From the NCBI GenBank assembly GCA_910575835.1, contig CAJTGB010000002.1:124001-188000 (forward strand): a DNA stretch of 64,000 nucleotides. The letters run 5' to 3'. Below are positions 23,882 through 33,181 of this stretch, one piece after another. Within the stretch, counting starts at the first letter, position 1. Each line of letters starts with the position of its first letter. Position numbers and translations under genes: made by a program. The DNA comes from Lachnospiraceae bacterium. GTDB taxonomy: Bacteria > Bacillota > Clostridia > Lachnospirales > Lachnospiraceae. The notes under the pieces are model-generated. The model had not been told where the DNA came from. It did no database searches and was given only the letters and a program-made list of their open reading frames with translations.

Positions 23882-26611
23882 CTATTTGAAAATAAATGCA
23901 TCCTTTCTCCCCAGACGGATATCTTCCATATCCGCCTGCAGCTTCTCATCCATATGATCAAACAGGTAATTCTTCCCGCCGACCCTCCTGCTCTCATATT
24001 CTTCCCGTATCTGCCGCCTTACAAGCTCCACTTCCTCCCGGAACTCCCGCGAGGAGATCAGCGTTCCGCCCTGTCCCAGGGTAACGACCTGCTCCACCCC
24101 GTCAGAGGTCACCACCGTCACGTGATATTTCCTGCCGATATGGTGGACGACCTTCTCAATATACTGATCCGCCGTCTCAGCCTCTTTGGTATACACAACA
24201 TGAATATTGTGATACTTCTGGATCTCCAGGGCATACCCGTCCACCTTATACGCATCGAATACCAGGATAACCGCACATTTGCGGAAGCCCTGATAATTAC
24301 ACAGGATATCCATCAGCTTATTCCTCGCCGCTTCGATATTGACCTGCGCCAGCTCCTTAAGGTCTTCCCATGCGAATATCACGTTATACCCGTCCACCAG
24401 AAGGTACTCCTGAACCGGTTCTTCTTCCTTCCTGTACTCTCTTTTCTTCGGTGAACCGGCAACCGTCTTAGAATCAGGAGGCAGTCTTCTCTCGATCTTA
24501 CCGTAGGTTCGGATGAATATCTCTTCCAGCTCTTTCTCCTCGTCCCTGCTGTTACTCAGCTCTCTTTTTGCTTCATATGAGGACACGGCGGGCACACTCC
24601 CTGCATGATATTGCCCAGACTCCTTCGCAAGCCGGCTCTCGATATGCATATACTCCGGCACCTGATCCCAGGGTACGGCAAATCCGGCCCCATGCGCACA
24701 GAAAACAGACCCCGGCGGATTCTCAAGATCCCTCTCCGGGTCATACCCCTTCGCCTCTATGACCTCCTCAGCATTATGGCACGGTTCATATCCCCCGAAT
24801 GTACAGAAGAGCTTCCCCTGCCCTCGGGTATAGCTGCTGACCTCCATCTGATAATCCCGCATAGCGGCAGCCGGCGCCTTTCCTGCAAGCAGCGCCCTCT
24901 CCCCGGTCACCTCCGGCGCACTGCACTCCCCCGACATCTTCTGAATGTCCGTCATGGCACGTCCCACCATCTCAGACGGAAGCTCCAGACGGTACTCATA
25001 ATACGGCTCCAGCAATATACTCCCGGCCTGCATCAGCCCTTGCCTGACGGCTCGGTATGTGGCCTGCCGGAAGTCTCCGCCTTCCGTATGCTTCGGATGC
25101 GCCCGGCCTGCCAGCAGGGTTATCTTCATATCCGTGACCGCGGATCCGGTCAGCACACCGCGGTGCTCCTTCTCCGCCAGATGCGTCAGCACAAGGCGCT
25201 GCCAGTTCCGGTCCAGTACGTCCTCGCTGCAGTCCGTATCCAGCACGATCCCGCTCCCCGGTTCACCCGGCTCCAATAACAGATGCACCTCAGCATAATG
25301 CCGAAGCGGCTCAAAGTGCCCGACTCCCTCTGCCGTACGCGATATCGTCTCCCTATATACGATATTTCCCGCGTCGAAGGTCACTTCCGTGTGAAAACGC
25401 TCCCGAATCAAGCTCTGCAGGATCTCGATCTGCACCGCCCCCATAAGCTGTGCATAGATCTCTCCCAACTCCTCGTTCCACATGATACGAAGCATCGGAT
25501 CTTCTTCCTCCAACTGTCTGAGACTTTGCAGCATCACGGGCGCGTCGCACCCTTCGGGCAGATGTATCCGATAATTAAGCACCGGCTCTAAGACCGGAGT
25601 CTCTGACTCCTTCTCCGTTCCCAGCCCCTCGCCCGGATATGTACGGCTAAGCCCCGTTACTGCGCAGACGCATCCTGCTTCTGCCTTTTGCACTGTCTCA
25701 TACTTCTCCCCGGAATAGATGCGGATCTGGTTGACCTTCTCCTCCCACTGCTCTGCCGCTTCCAAGCCGGATGTCAGGATATCCTTCACTCTGAGACATC
25801 CGCCGGTGACCCGCAGATGGGTCAGGCGGTTCCCCTGATTGTCCCTGGATATCTTATATACTTTGGCTCCGAATCCCTCCGCCGTCTTCTGAATACCGGC
25901 CCGCTCTCCTGATGCCAGCGTATAACGACCGAACCCCTCCAGGAATTCGCTCACCCCCCAGAGCTTAAGCGCCGACCCGAAATAGCACGGATACACCTTC
26001 CGCTCCCCGATCAGACGGACAACGGTCTCTTCTCTCAGGCTGCCGCTCTCCATATATTCCTCCAGTGCGGCGTCTTCGCACATGGCCAGTTCCTCCCAGA
26101 ATATATCGTCCTCCTGACCGAAGGCGACGCACGCCCCGTCCAGCTCCTTTTTAAGTTCCCCTAGGATCTTCTCCCTGTCTGTCCCCTCCTGATCCATCTT
26201 ATTGATAAATAGAAAAACCGGGATCTGATACCGTCCAAGCAGCCCCCACAGCGTCCGGGTATGGCCCTGCACCCCGTCCATGCCGTTGATCACAAGGACC
26301 GCATAGTCCAACACCTGCAGCGTCCGTTCCATTTCCGCAGAGAAGTCCACATGCCCCGGGGTATCAAGAAGAGTCACCTGCGTATCCCCAAGGCCGAATA
26401 CCGCCTGCTTCGAGAATATGGTAATGCCGCGGCTGCGCTCCAGTTCATAGGTATCCAGGTATGCATTCCTGTGATCTACACGCCCAAGCTCCCTGATCCT
26501 TCCGCTGAGATACAACAGCCCTTCCGACAATGTGGTCTTGCCTGCGTCCACATGGGCTAACATACCCACGCACATATATTTCTTTGGTTTATTTTCTGAT
26601 GTATCTTCCAT
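23882..26611 (-). CDS. Tet(M)-like ribosome-protection GTPase fused to a YacP/Rae1-type NYN nuclease domain
   Basis: 909 residues, about 270 longer than Tet(M). Residues 1-650 have the Tet(M)/EF-G architecture: G1 AHVDAGKTT, G2 RGIT, G3 DTPGHVDF, G4 NKMD, domain II (VYKISRDNQGNRLTHLRVTG), and domains III-V ending GKLFCTFGGYEPC. After a charged linker, residues about 735-909 form a complete PF05991 NYN domain: YLLVDGYNVIFAWEDLKEL, AVILVFDAYKVDG, YTKEAETADQYIEKVVHHIG and VVTSDGVEQ, with the acidic metal-binding residues present. B. subtilis Rae1, a NYN protein, cleaves mRNA in the ribosomal A site, the site Tet(M) occupies. ATG 26611 follows AAAGGGGCATTTTCG. Tetracycline resistance is not implied. 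Confidence 0.85.
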   Translation of the reverse strand: MEDTSENKPKKYMCVGMLAHVDAGKTTLSEGLLYLSGRIRELGRVDHRNAYLDTYELERSRGITIFSKQAVFGLGDTQVTLLDTPGHVDFSAEMERTLQVLDYAVLVINGMDGVQGHTRTLWGLLGRYQIPVFLFINKMDQEGTDREKILGELKKELDGACVAFGQEDDIFWEELAMCEDAALEEYMESGSLREETVVRLIGERKVYPCYFGSALKLWGVSEFLEGFGRYTLASGERAGIQKTAEGFGAKVYKISRDNQGNRLTHLRVTGGCLRVKDILTSGLEAAEQWEEKVNQIRIYSGEKYETVQKAEAGCVCAVTGLSRTYPGEGLGTEKESETPVLEPVLNYRIHLPEGCDAPVMLQSLRQLEEEDPMLRIMWNEELGEIYAQLMGAVQIEILQSLIRERFHTEVTFDAGNIVYRETISRTAEGVGHFEPLRHYAEVHLLLEPGEPGSGIVLDTDCSEDVLDRNWQRLVLTHLAEKEHRGVLTGSAVTDMKITLLAGRAHPKHTEGGDFRQATYRAVRQGLMQAGSILLEPYYEYRLELPSEMVGRAMTDIQKMSGECSAPEVTGERALLAGKAPAAAMRDYQMEVSSYTRGQGKLFCTFGGYEPCHNAEEVIEAKGYDPERDLENPPGSVFCAHGAGFAVPWDQVPEYMHIESRLAKESGQYHAGSVPAVSSYEAKRELSNSRDEEKELEEIFIRTYGKIERRLPPDSKTVAGSPKKREYRKEEEPVQEYLLVDGYNVIFAWEDLKELAQVNIEAARNKLMDILCNYQGFRKCAVILVFDAYKVDGYALEIQKYHNIHVVYTKEAETADQYIEKVVHHIGRKYHVTVVTSDGVEQVVTLGQGGTLISSREFREEVELVRRQIREEYESRRVGGKNYLFDHMDEKLQADMEDIRLGRKDAFIFK

Positions 26612-26802
26612 CGAAAATGCCCCTTTCTGTTGTTCATAGTGATACATCCATTATCATAACACAGAAAAGGACGTTCGTCGATAATCGAAATCTTCTGTAT
26701 TTTTACCTTCCGTTGTGTTATAATTTAGTAGTCAATATACCAGTACATCAAGATTCATGCAATGATGTACGAGAAATCAAAATAGAACAGGAGTGATTAC
26801 CA

Positions 26803-28590
26803 ATGGACATTACAAACGATATCAGATACGCCGGTGTGAACGACCATGAAGTAGATCTGTTCGAGGGCCAGTATGTAGTCAAGAACGGCATGTCTTATAA
26901 TTCTTATGTGATTCTGGACGATAAGATTGCCGTGATGGATACGGTAGACGCCCGTTTCACCCACGAATGGCTGGATAATATCGAGGCAGTGACCGGCTCC
27001 CGCAGGCCTGACTACCTGATCGTACAGCACATGGAGCCTGACCATTCCGCTAATATAGCGAATTTCATGAACGTATACAAGGATACGAAGATCGTATCCT
27101 CCGCCAAGGCATTTGCAATGATGAAGCAGTTCTTCGGTACGGATTTTGAAGACCGCCAGATCGTCATTGCAGAAGGAGATACACTCTCCCTGGGCAAGCA
27201 TGAGCTGACCTTCGTCACAGCTCCAATGGTACACTGGCCGGAAGTCATCGTGACCTACGACAGTTATGAGAAGGTACTGTTCTCCGCCGACGGGTTCGGC
27301 AAGTTCGGCGCACTGGACGCGGACGAGGACTGGGCGGACGAGGCACGCCGCTATTACATCGGAATCGTAGGCAAATACGGAGCACAGGTTCAGCGTCTTC
27401 TTAAGAAGGCATCCACCCTCGATATCCAGACCATCTGCCCGCTGCACGGGCCGGTATTGAAGGAGAACCTTGGCTACTACCTCGGTCTCTATAACACCTG
27501 GTCATCCTACAACGTAGAAGAAACAGGCATCGTCGTTGCCTACACCTCTGTCTACGGCAACACGAGAAAAGCAGTAGAGGCTCTGGCGGACAAGCTTCGT
27601 ATGAAGGGCTGCCCGAAGGTTGTGATCTACGACCTGGCGCGCTGCGATATGTCAAGCGCAGTAGCGGATGCATTCCGTTACGGCAAGCTGATCCTCGCCA
27701 CCACGACCTACAACGCAGACATATTCCCATTCATGCGCGAATTTATCGAGCATCTGACAGAGCGCAATTATCAGAACCGCTTCGTAGGCCTCATTGAAAA
27801 CGGCTCCTGGGCGCCGCTTGCTGCCAAGACCATGAAGCAGATGCTTGAAGGCTGCAAGAAGCTGACTTTCGCAGATACGACCGTACACATCCATTCTGCC
27901 CTGAATGAAGAGAGCACCGCGCAGTTAGACGCACTGGCCGACGAATTCTGCAAGAACTATCTGGCTCAGCACGACGAGACCGCAGATAAGAACGATCTTA
28001 CCGCATTGTTCAAGATCGGATACGGACTCTATGTTGTTACCTCCAATGACGGCAAGAAGGACAACGGACTGATCGTCAATACCGTCACACAGGTCACCAA
28101 TACGCCGAACCGGATCGCAGTTACCATCAACAAGGATAACTATTCCCATCATGTGATCAAGCAGACGGGAATCATGAACATTAACTGCCTGTCTACCGAC
28201 GCACCGTTCAAGGTATTCCAGAACTTCGGTTTCCAGAGCGGAAGGACAGTGGATAAGTTCGAAGGCTGGTCGCCTCTCCGTTCTGACAACGGACTGGTAT
28301 TCCTGCCAAGATACATCAATTCCTTTATGTCTCTGAAGGTAGAGCAGTATGTAGATCTGGACACGCACGGCATGTTCATCTGTACCGTTACAGAAGCCCG
28401 CGTGATCTCCAACGTAGAGACCATGACCTACAACTATTATCAGAGCAACGTGAAGCCGAAGCCTGACACCGAAGGCAAGAAGGGTTATGTATGCGTAGTA
28501 TGCGGTTACGTCTATGAAGGCGACGAACTGCCTGACGATATCGTATGCCCGCTCTGCAAGCACGGCGCTGCCGATTTCGAGAAGATTTAA
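26803..28590 (+). CDS. flavodiiron protein with flavin-reductase and rubredoxin domains
   Basis: 595 residues with four domains. First is a metallo-beta-lactamase-like diiron domain (residues 1-250; ligands in HMEPDHS, then APMVHWPEV and CPLHGPVL). Second is a flavodoxin domain (about 253-390; VYGNTRKAVEALADKL). Third is a flavin-reductase-like FMN domain (about 405-550; LYVVTSNDGKKDNGLIVNTV). Fourth is a short C-terminal rubredoxin (CVVCGYVYEGDELPDDIVCPLC). These proteins reduce O2 to water or NO to N2O in anaerobes; here the fused electron-supply chain suggests direct input from NAD(P)H. Ribosome binding site AACAGGAGTGATTACC. Convergent with the Rieske oxidoreductase gene. Confidence 0.93.
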   Translation: MDITNDIRYAGVNDHEVDLFEGQYVVKNGMSYNSYVILDDKIAVMDTVDARFTHEWLDNIEAVTGSRRPDYLIVQHMEPDHSANIANFMNVYKDTKIVSSAKAFAMMKQFFGTDFEDRQIVIAEGDTLSLGKHELTFVTAPMVHWPEVIVTYDSYEKVLFSADGFGKFGALDADEDWADEARRYYIGIVGKYGAQVQRLLKKASTLDIQTICPLHGPVLKENLGYYLGLYNTWSSYNVEETGIVVAYTSVYGNTRKAVEALADKLRMKGCPKVVIYDLARCDMSSAVADAFRYGKLILATTTYNADIFPFMREFIEHLTERNYQNRFVGLIENGSWAPLAAKTMKQMLEGCKKLTFADTTVHIHSALNEESTAQLDALADEFCKNYLAQHDETADKNDLTALFKIGYGLYVVTSNDGKKDNGLIVNTVTQVTNTPNRIAVTINKDNYSHHVIKQTGIMNINCLSTDAPFKVFQNFGFQSGRTVDKFEGWSPLRSDNGLVFLPRYINSFMSLKVEQYVDLDTHGMFICTVTEARVISNVETMTYNYYQSNVKPKPDTEGKKGYVCVVCGYVYEGDELPDDIVCPLCKHGAADFEKI

Positions 28591-28600
28591 TTACAGCGCT

Positions 28601-28685
28601 GCTGTCTGCGCCAGATGCACGTCTTTGCCCCCTGACATAGCATGCTATGCCAGCGGTCTGCAGACGCACATCTGACGCAGACAGC
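28601..28685. repeat. long imperfect inverted repeat between convergent genes
   Basis: Arms of about 24 bases (28601-28624 and 28662-28685; GCTGTCTGCG...CGTCT against AGACG...CGCAGACAGC) differ at three positions. The loop contains a perfect palindrome, CATAGCATGCTATG (28636-28649). It fills the whole gap between two convergent stops and probably serves as a bidirectional terminator, though it has no U-run. Confidence 0.7.
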
Positions 28686-28687
28686 GG

Positions 28688-29983
28688 CTAATGCAGATCC
28701 CCGTTTGCCGGATTATCCAGTAATTTGCCGAACCCGTCGAACCGCGATCCGTGGCAGGGGCAGTCCCAGGAGTGCTCCGCTCTGTTCCATACAAGCGCAC
28801 ATCCAAGATGCGGGCACCGTTTCTCGGAGAACGTGATAAAATGTGCTGCTGCCGCCAGGCAGTTGACCATAAGCTGCGGCTTTAACATATTTCTGGACGG
28901 CGAAAAGACCGGGGCGTACGGATTCTCCTTATCAAGGATCATATCCGTCAGAATCGACGCCGATACCATAGACGCCGTCATCCCCCATTTATTGAAGCCT
29001 GCCGCCGCATAACGATCCTGCGTTCTTCTGGAATATCTTCCTATATAAGGGATTCCGTCCAGTGTAATACAGTCCTGTGTTGACCAATAATATCTTTCAT
29101 CCAGATTCGGATAGTACAATCTCGCGCAATTGCGTATCGCTTCCCAGTTACCGCCTATTTTCCCGGTCTTATGTCCGCCGCCGCCAAGGAGCAGATAATC
29201 CCTGAAGCTTCGAAAGGACATCCCGCCCTCGGCTTCATCCACGTACATCCCCTTTAACTGCGGCGCTCCTTTCAATGCGATCACATACGAGCGGTACTGG
29301 TACATTTTCATGAAATACATTCCATGCTTATTATCTATAGGAAAATGTGTCGCAAATATCACTCTGTCGAATGCAATGCTCCCTTCATCCGTCAGCGCCG
29401 TTTTCTCTGCCAGCTCCCTGATAAAGGTCTCTTCATATATGTTCAATCCCTGCGCGATCCTGCTTATGAACTTCAGCGGGTTAAACTGAGCCTGCTCTGC
29501 GAATCCCACCGCCCCCGCCGTCTTGATGGGCAATTCGCACTCTTCCGTCAGAATCGGGCGCGCTCCGAGCCGTGCAAGCGCTTCCGCCTCATGCTCCAGT
29601 CTCTTACTGTCCTTTCTGGAATAGACAAAAGATGGCCTGACTTCATAATCACACTCTATGCTCCGGCACAATCTGTCAAACTTACGGACAGCCTCCTGGT
29701 TGGCGTCAAGATACATCTTAGCCTTCTCTAAGCCCGCACCCTTAAGAAGCTTATGGTAGATCAGCCCATGCTGCGCGGTAATCTTCGCTGTAGTATTCTT
29801 CGTGACCCCCGAGCAGATCCGCCTTCCTTCGGCAAGTATATACTCAACGCCTGCATTCTCCAGAAAATACGCGCACAGGATCCCCGCCATTCCGCCTCCG
29901 ATGATCAGCACATCCGTCTTCCTGCTTCCTTTCAGTTTATCGAAACGCGGCATGCTTGTATTTTCAGTCCAAATAGATCTCAT
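28688..29983 (-). CDS. FAD-dependent oxidoreductase with C-terminal Rieske 2Fe-2S domain
   Basis: 431 residues. The dinucleotide-binding fold TDVLIIGGGMAGILCAYFLENAG begins near residue 22, with a D-amino-acid-oxidase-like core (PYIGRYSRRTQDRYAAAGFNKWGMTAS towards its end). The C-terminus carries a Rieske cluster: CPHLGC and CPCHGSRF provide two Cys-His pairs. This domain pairing occurs in Firmicutes proteins annotated as gamma-glutamylputrescine-oxidase-like enzymes, but the substrate is unproven. The Rieske domain looks shortened, ending soon after the second pair. ATG 29983 gives the family-like N-terminus MRSIWTENT; an in-frame ATG at 30007 is possible and neither has a perfect ribosome binding site. 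Confidence 0.85.
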   Translation of the reverse strand: MRSIWTENTSMPRFDKLKGSRKTDVLIIGGGMAGILCAYFLENAGVEYILAEGRRICSGVTKNTTAKITAQHGLIYHKLLKGAGLEKAKMYLDANQEAVRKFDRLCRSIECDYEVRPSFVYSRKDSKRLEHEAEALARLGARPILTEECELPIKTAGAVGFAEQAQFNPLKFISRIAQGLNIYEETFIRELAEKTALTDEGSIAFDRVIFATHFPIDNKHGMYFMKMYQYRSYVIALKGAPQLKGMYVDEAEGGMSFRSFRDYLLLGGGGHKTGKIGGNWEAIRNCARLYYPNLDERYYWSTQDCITLDGIPYIGRYSRRTQDRYAAAGFNKWGMTASMVSASILTDMILDKENPYAPVFSPSRNMLKPQLMVNCLAAAAHFITFSEKRCPHLGCALVWNRAEHSWDCPCHGSRFDGFGKLLDNPANGDLH

Positions 29984-30185
29984 TTCCACCACTTTTCTGC
30001 CCTCCATCAGGAAAATATTGCTGTAATAGTTTTTGCAAACCAGAAAAAAGTATACTTAAATATGAAAATCAATCGAAAAACTATACTAAAATTTTTCGAT
30101 TTTTTCTACCAATATGCCGAATGAATTTTTATATAATCGTGTTATACTTTTGTAAATGGAAAAAAATAGGAGGACAGTAAGCTCT

Positions 30186-32372
30186 ATGGGAATAATTTTT
30201 AATGAAACAACGAAGACCATCACCTTACATACAAGACATACATCTTATCAGATGAAGATCGGCAATCTGGATTATCTGCTTCATCTCTACTATGGACCGT
30301 CTATCCGTGATACAGATATGTCCTACCAGATCATGCAATATGACCGGGGATTCTCCGGTAACCCTTATGAATCCAGGAACGAGCGGACCTTCTCATTAGA
30401 CGCGCAGCCTCAGGAGTTCAGCACGCAGCAGCAGGGGGACTTCCGTACCGCAAGCATTGAAGTCGTCAACTCGGACGGAAGCTACTCCTTCCACGGCAAA
30501 ACGGTCAACTTCAAGATCAAGGACGGCAAATACCAGTTAGATACGCTGCCCTGTGTATTTGCCACCGCAGAGGATACCGCGGACACACTGGAGGTTACTC
30601 TGACAGATGCAGTCAGCGGCGTTCAGGTTATCCTGCTATACAGCGTATTCGAGGAAGCCGATATCATTACAAGAGCCGTGAAGGTCGTCAATAAAGGCTC
30701 TGCCCCCATCCACCTTAAGAAGATCATGTCTGTCTGCCTTGACTTCTTGAACGGTGCGGGCTTTGATCTGGTAAGCCTCCCGGGACGCTACGGACAGGAA
30801 CGGCAGGTGGAGCGCCAGCATATGACACACCACATCCATACGATCGGAAGCGTGCGCGGCTCTTCCAGCCATCAGCAGAATCCGTTTGTCATCTTATGTG
30901 ACAGGGACGCCACGGAAGATTACGGCAAATGCTACGGATTCTCCCTGATGTACAGCGGCAATTTCCTTGCGGAGGCGGAACTTGACCAGTACGACCAGCT
31001 CCGCCTGGTCATGGGAATCCATCCAAAGCAATTCGTATATGAGTTAAAACCGCAGGATGTCTTCGAGGGGCCTGAAGTCGTCATGGCATTTACCGAGCAC
31101 GGATTCACCGGACTGTCCCATCTGTACCACGATTTCTACCGGACGAACCTGTGCCGCAGCAAATTCGTCCAGAAGGTACAGCGTCCGGTCCTTATCAACA
31201 GTTGGGAAGCGGCATTCATGGATTTCGACGACGTGAAGCTTGTCGAGATCGCCAAGGCAGCCAGGAATATGGGCGTCGATCTGCTGGTCATGGACGATGG
31301 ATGGTTCGGCAAACGCGACGACGACAACAGCGGACTGGGCGACTGGTATGTGAATACAGACAAGATCAAATGCGGTCTGCACAAGCTTGTAGAGCAGATC
31401 AATGACCTGGATATGAAGTTCGGCATCTGGTTCGAGCCGGAGATGGTATCGGAAGACAGCGATCTGTACCGCGCACATCCTGAATGGGCTATGCAGATCC
31501 CGGGGCGCCATGCCGTTCGGAGCCGTAACCAGATGGCTTTGGATATGAGCCGAAGAGACGTGCAGGACTATCTGATCAAGAATATCAACGCGATCCTTGA
31601 CGACGCCGACATCTTCTATGTCAAGTGGGACATCAACCGTTCCCTGGCTGATATCTGGTCCAACGAGCTGCCGCCGCAGAGACAGGGCGAAGTCTATCAC
31701 CGGTACATACTTGGACTCTACCGTGTGATGGATCAGATCATCAAGACGCACCCGGATATCCTGTTCGAAGGATGCTCCGGCGGAGGCGGGCGTTATGACG
31801 CGGCAATGCTCCATTATTATCCGCAATACTGGGTCAGCGACAATAACCATCCGCTAGACAGGCTTAAGCTCCACTACGGAACCTCCTTCGTCTACCCGGT
31901 ATGCACCATGGGCGCGCATATATCAGACAGCGGCAAATTCATCCCCTTGAAGACAAAGGCCGTGGTCGCAATGTGCGGAACCTTCGGTTATGAACTGGAT
32001 GCGACCCATCTTACTGACGAAGAACAAGAGATCTGCCGCAAGCAGAGCGAACTGTTCCGTAAATTTTATCCGCTTATAATCAAGGGCGATTATTACCGTC
32101 TGACAGATCCCTTTAAGCCCGGCAATATGACTGCATGGCAGCATGTATCTAAGGATCAGTCGGAATCTCTCCTAAGCGTGGTCGTCACCAACCTGACCTG
32201 TAACGGTCCTCAGGAGTATATCCGGGCAAAAGGACTTGACCCGAAGGCCATGTACAGCATTAACGGCAGTACAGAAGTCCGCTCCGGTTCCGCTCTTATG
32301 AACGCCGGGCTTCCGATCAACCGTGAGGTCGAGGAATACAGTTCATTCCAGTTCTATCTGAAACGCCGATAG
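30186..32372 (+). CDS. alpha-galactosidase, glycoside hydrolase family 36
   Basis: 728 residues, the typical length of group I GH36 enzymes, which release alpha-1,6-galactose from melibiose, raffinose and related plant oligosaccharides. The N-terminal beta-sandwich precedes a (beta/alpha)8 barrel with DLLVMDDGWFGKRDDD, the nucleophile Asp in YVKWDINRS, the acid/base Asp in YWVSDNNHPLDR and substrate-binding FEGCSGGGGRYD. No signal peptide, so it acts in the cytosol on imported sugars. ATG 30186 follows AGGAGGACAGTAAGCTCT. No transporter lies beside it. Confidence 0.94.
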   Translation: MGIIFNETTKTITLHTRHTSYQMKIGNLDYLLHLYYGPSIRDTDMSYQIMQYDRGFSGNPYESRNERTFSLDAQPQEFSTQQQGDFRTASIEVVNSDGSYSFHGKTVNFKIKDGKYQLDTLPCVFATAEDTADTLEVTLTDAVSGVQVILLYSVFEEADIITRAVKVVNKGSAPIHLKKIMSVCLDFLNGAGFDLVSLPGRYGQERQVERQHMTHHIHTIGSVRGSSSHQQNPFVILCDRDATEDYGKCYGFSLMYSGNFLAEAELDQYDQLRLVMGIHPKQFVYELKPQDVFEGPEVVMAFTEHGFTGLSHLYHDFYRTNLCRSKFVQKVQRPVLINSWEAAFMDFDDVKLVEIAKAARNMGVDLLVMDDGWFGKRDDDNSGLGDWYVNTDKIKCGLHKLVEQINDLDMKFGIWFEPEMVSEDSDLYRAHPEWAMQIPGRHAVRSRNQMALDMSRRDVQDYLIKNINAILDDADIFYVKWDINRSLADIWSNELPPQRQGEVYHRYILGLYRVMDQIIKTHPDILFEGCSGGGGRYDAAMLHYYPQYWVSDNNHPLDRLKLHYGTSFVYPVCTMGAHISDSGKFIPLKTKAVVAMCGTFGYELDATHLTDEEQEICRKQSELFRKFYPLIIKGDYYRLTDPFKPGNMTAWQHVSKDQSESLLSVVVTNLTCNGPQEYIRAKGLDPKAMYSINGSTEVRSGSALMNAGLPINREVEEYSSFQFYLKRR

Positions 32373-32387
32373 AATAATAACTATTAA

Positions 32388-32441
32388 GGGCCGTTCAGGA
32401 AAGATGTGCATAACACACCTTATCCTGAACGGCCCATTTTA
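32388..32441 (+). terminator. strong terminator after the alpha-galactosidase gene
   Basis: GGGCCGTTCAGGA (32388-32400) pairs perfectly with TCCTGAACGGCCC (32423-32435), followed by ATTTTAT. Confidence 0.9.
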
Positions 32442-32459
32442 TCTGATGCTGTTTACTCC

Positions 32460-33101
32460 TTAATAGATCGCTCCCATAAGCGGTGAGACCGCAAGCAATA
32501 TATTCAGGCCCCACATTACGACCGCAGCAATAATTCCTATAATACACAGAATCTTTCCTGCCTTCGCAAGCCCGGACTTGCTGGAGCCCGCACCCATTCT
32601 CGCCCGGGAAAACCCAAGGCACGCCAGCAGAATACTCACAAGAGGAATCAAAAATGCGAAGATCAGGCTGAATATTCCGAATACCAGCCCCATCGTCGCC
32701 GCACCGGAATTATCCACCGTATGTACCGGAACCACATTCGGCATCGGCTGTCCCGATCCGGGCGCGCCGCCCTGATTCATCGGGATCGGCTGATTAAGGG
32801 CTGCGAATAACTGTTCCAGGCTCGCCTTGTACGGCTTCTTCTGCAAAGTCCCTACGAACCCGTCAAGATTCCACTCTCCTCCGAAGGTTCCCTTCATCCA
32901 CGCTTCCAGATGGAATATACCTCCCGTATAGCTCCACTTCAAGTATTTATACCCCTCCATCATGGCGTCTCCGGCACGGTACGCCGGCTCCCCCTTCCAG
33001 TCAGACAATACAAAACTGTTCTTCTGCAGAAAATCATTCATCATAAACTGCACGAAATCATCCGGCTTGTTCAACACCAGGTCTCTCACATATCTGGCCA
33101 T
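32460..33101 (-). CDS. uncharacterised membrane protein
   Basis: 213 residues. The N-terminal 105 residues form a soluble domain (LVLNKPDDFVQFMMNDFLQKN near the start, then an aromatic beta region). A Pro/Gly/Asn linker and two membrane helices follow (LVFGIFSLIFAFLIPLVSILLACLGFSRA and ILCIIGIIAAVVMWGLNILLAV), the latter arranged like DUF4190. Start ATG 33101; the preceding bases contain AGGAGT-type complementarity (GGAGTGGGAAGAG). I do not recognise the N-terminal domain. Single gene between terminators. Confidence 0.65.
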   Translation of the reverse strand: MARYVRDLVLNKPDDFVQFMMNDFLQKNSFVLSDWKGEPAYRAGDAMMEGYKYLKWSYTGGIFHLEAWMKGTFGGEWNLDGFVGTLQKKPYKASLEQLFAALNQPIPMNQGGAPGSGQPMPNVVPVHTVDNSGAATMGLVFGIFSLIFAFLIPLVSILLACLGFSRARMGAGSSKSGLAKAGKILCIIGIIAAVVMWGLNILLAVSPLMGAIY

Positions 33102-33181
33102 CTCTTCCCACTCCTTACTATTATAAATATTTCTTACCTATAACATATTAACGCTAAATCCGCGAAAATGCAATATTTCAG

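Noticed and set aside
23882-26611. Tetracycline resistance gene tet(M)/tet(O)
   Set aside because: The GTPase part resembles Tet(M), but the C-terminal nuclease domain, extra length and core-gene context point to a different translation-related role.
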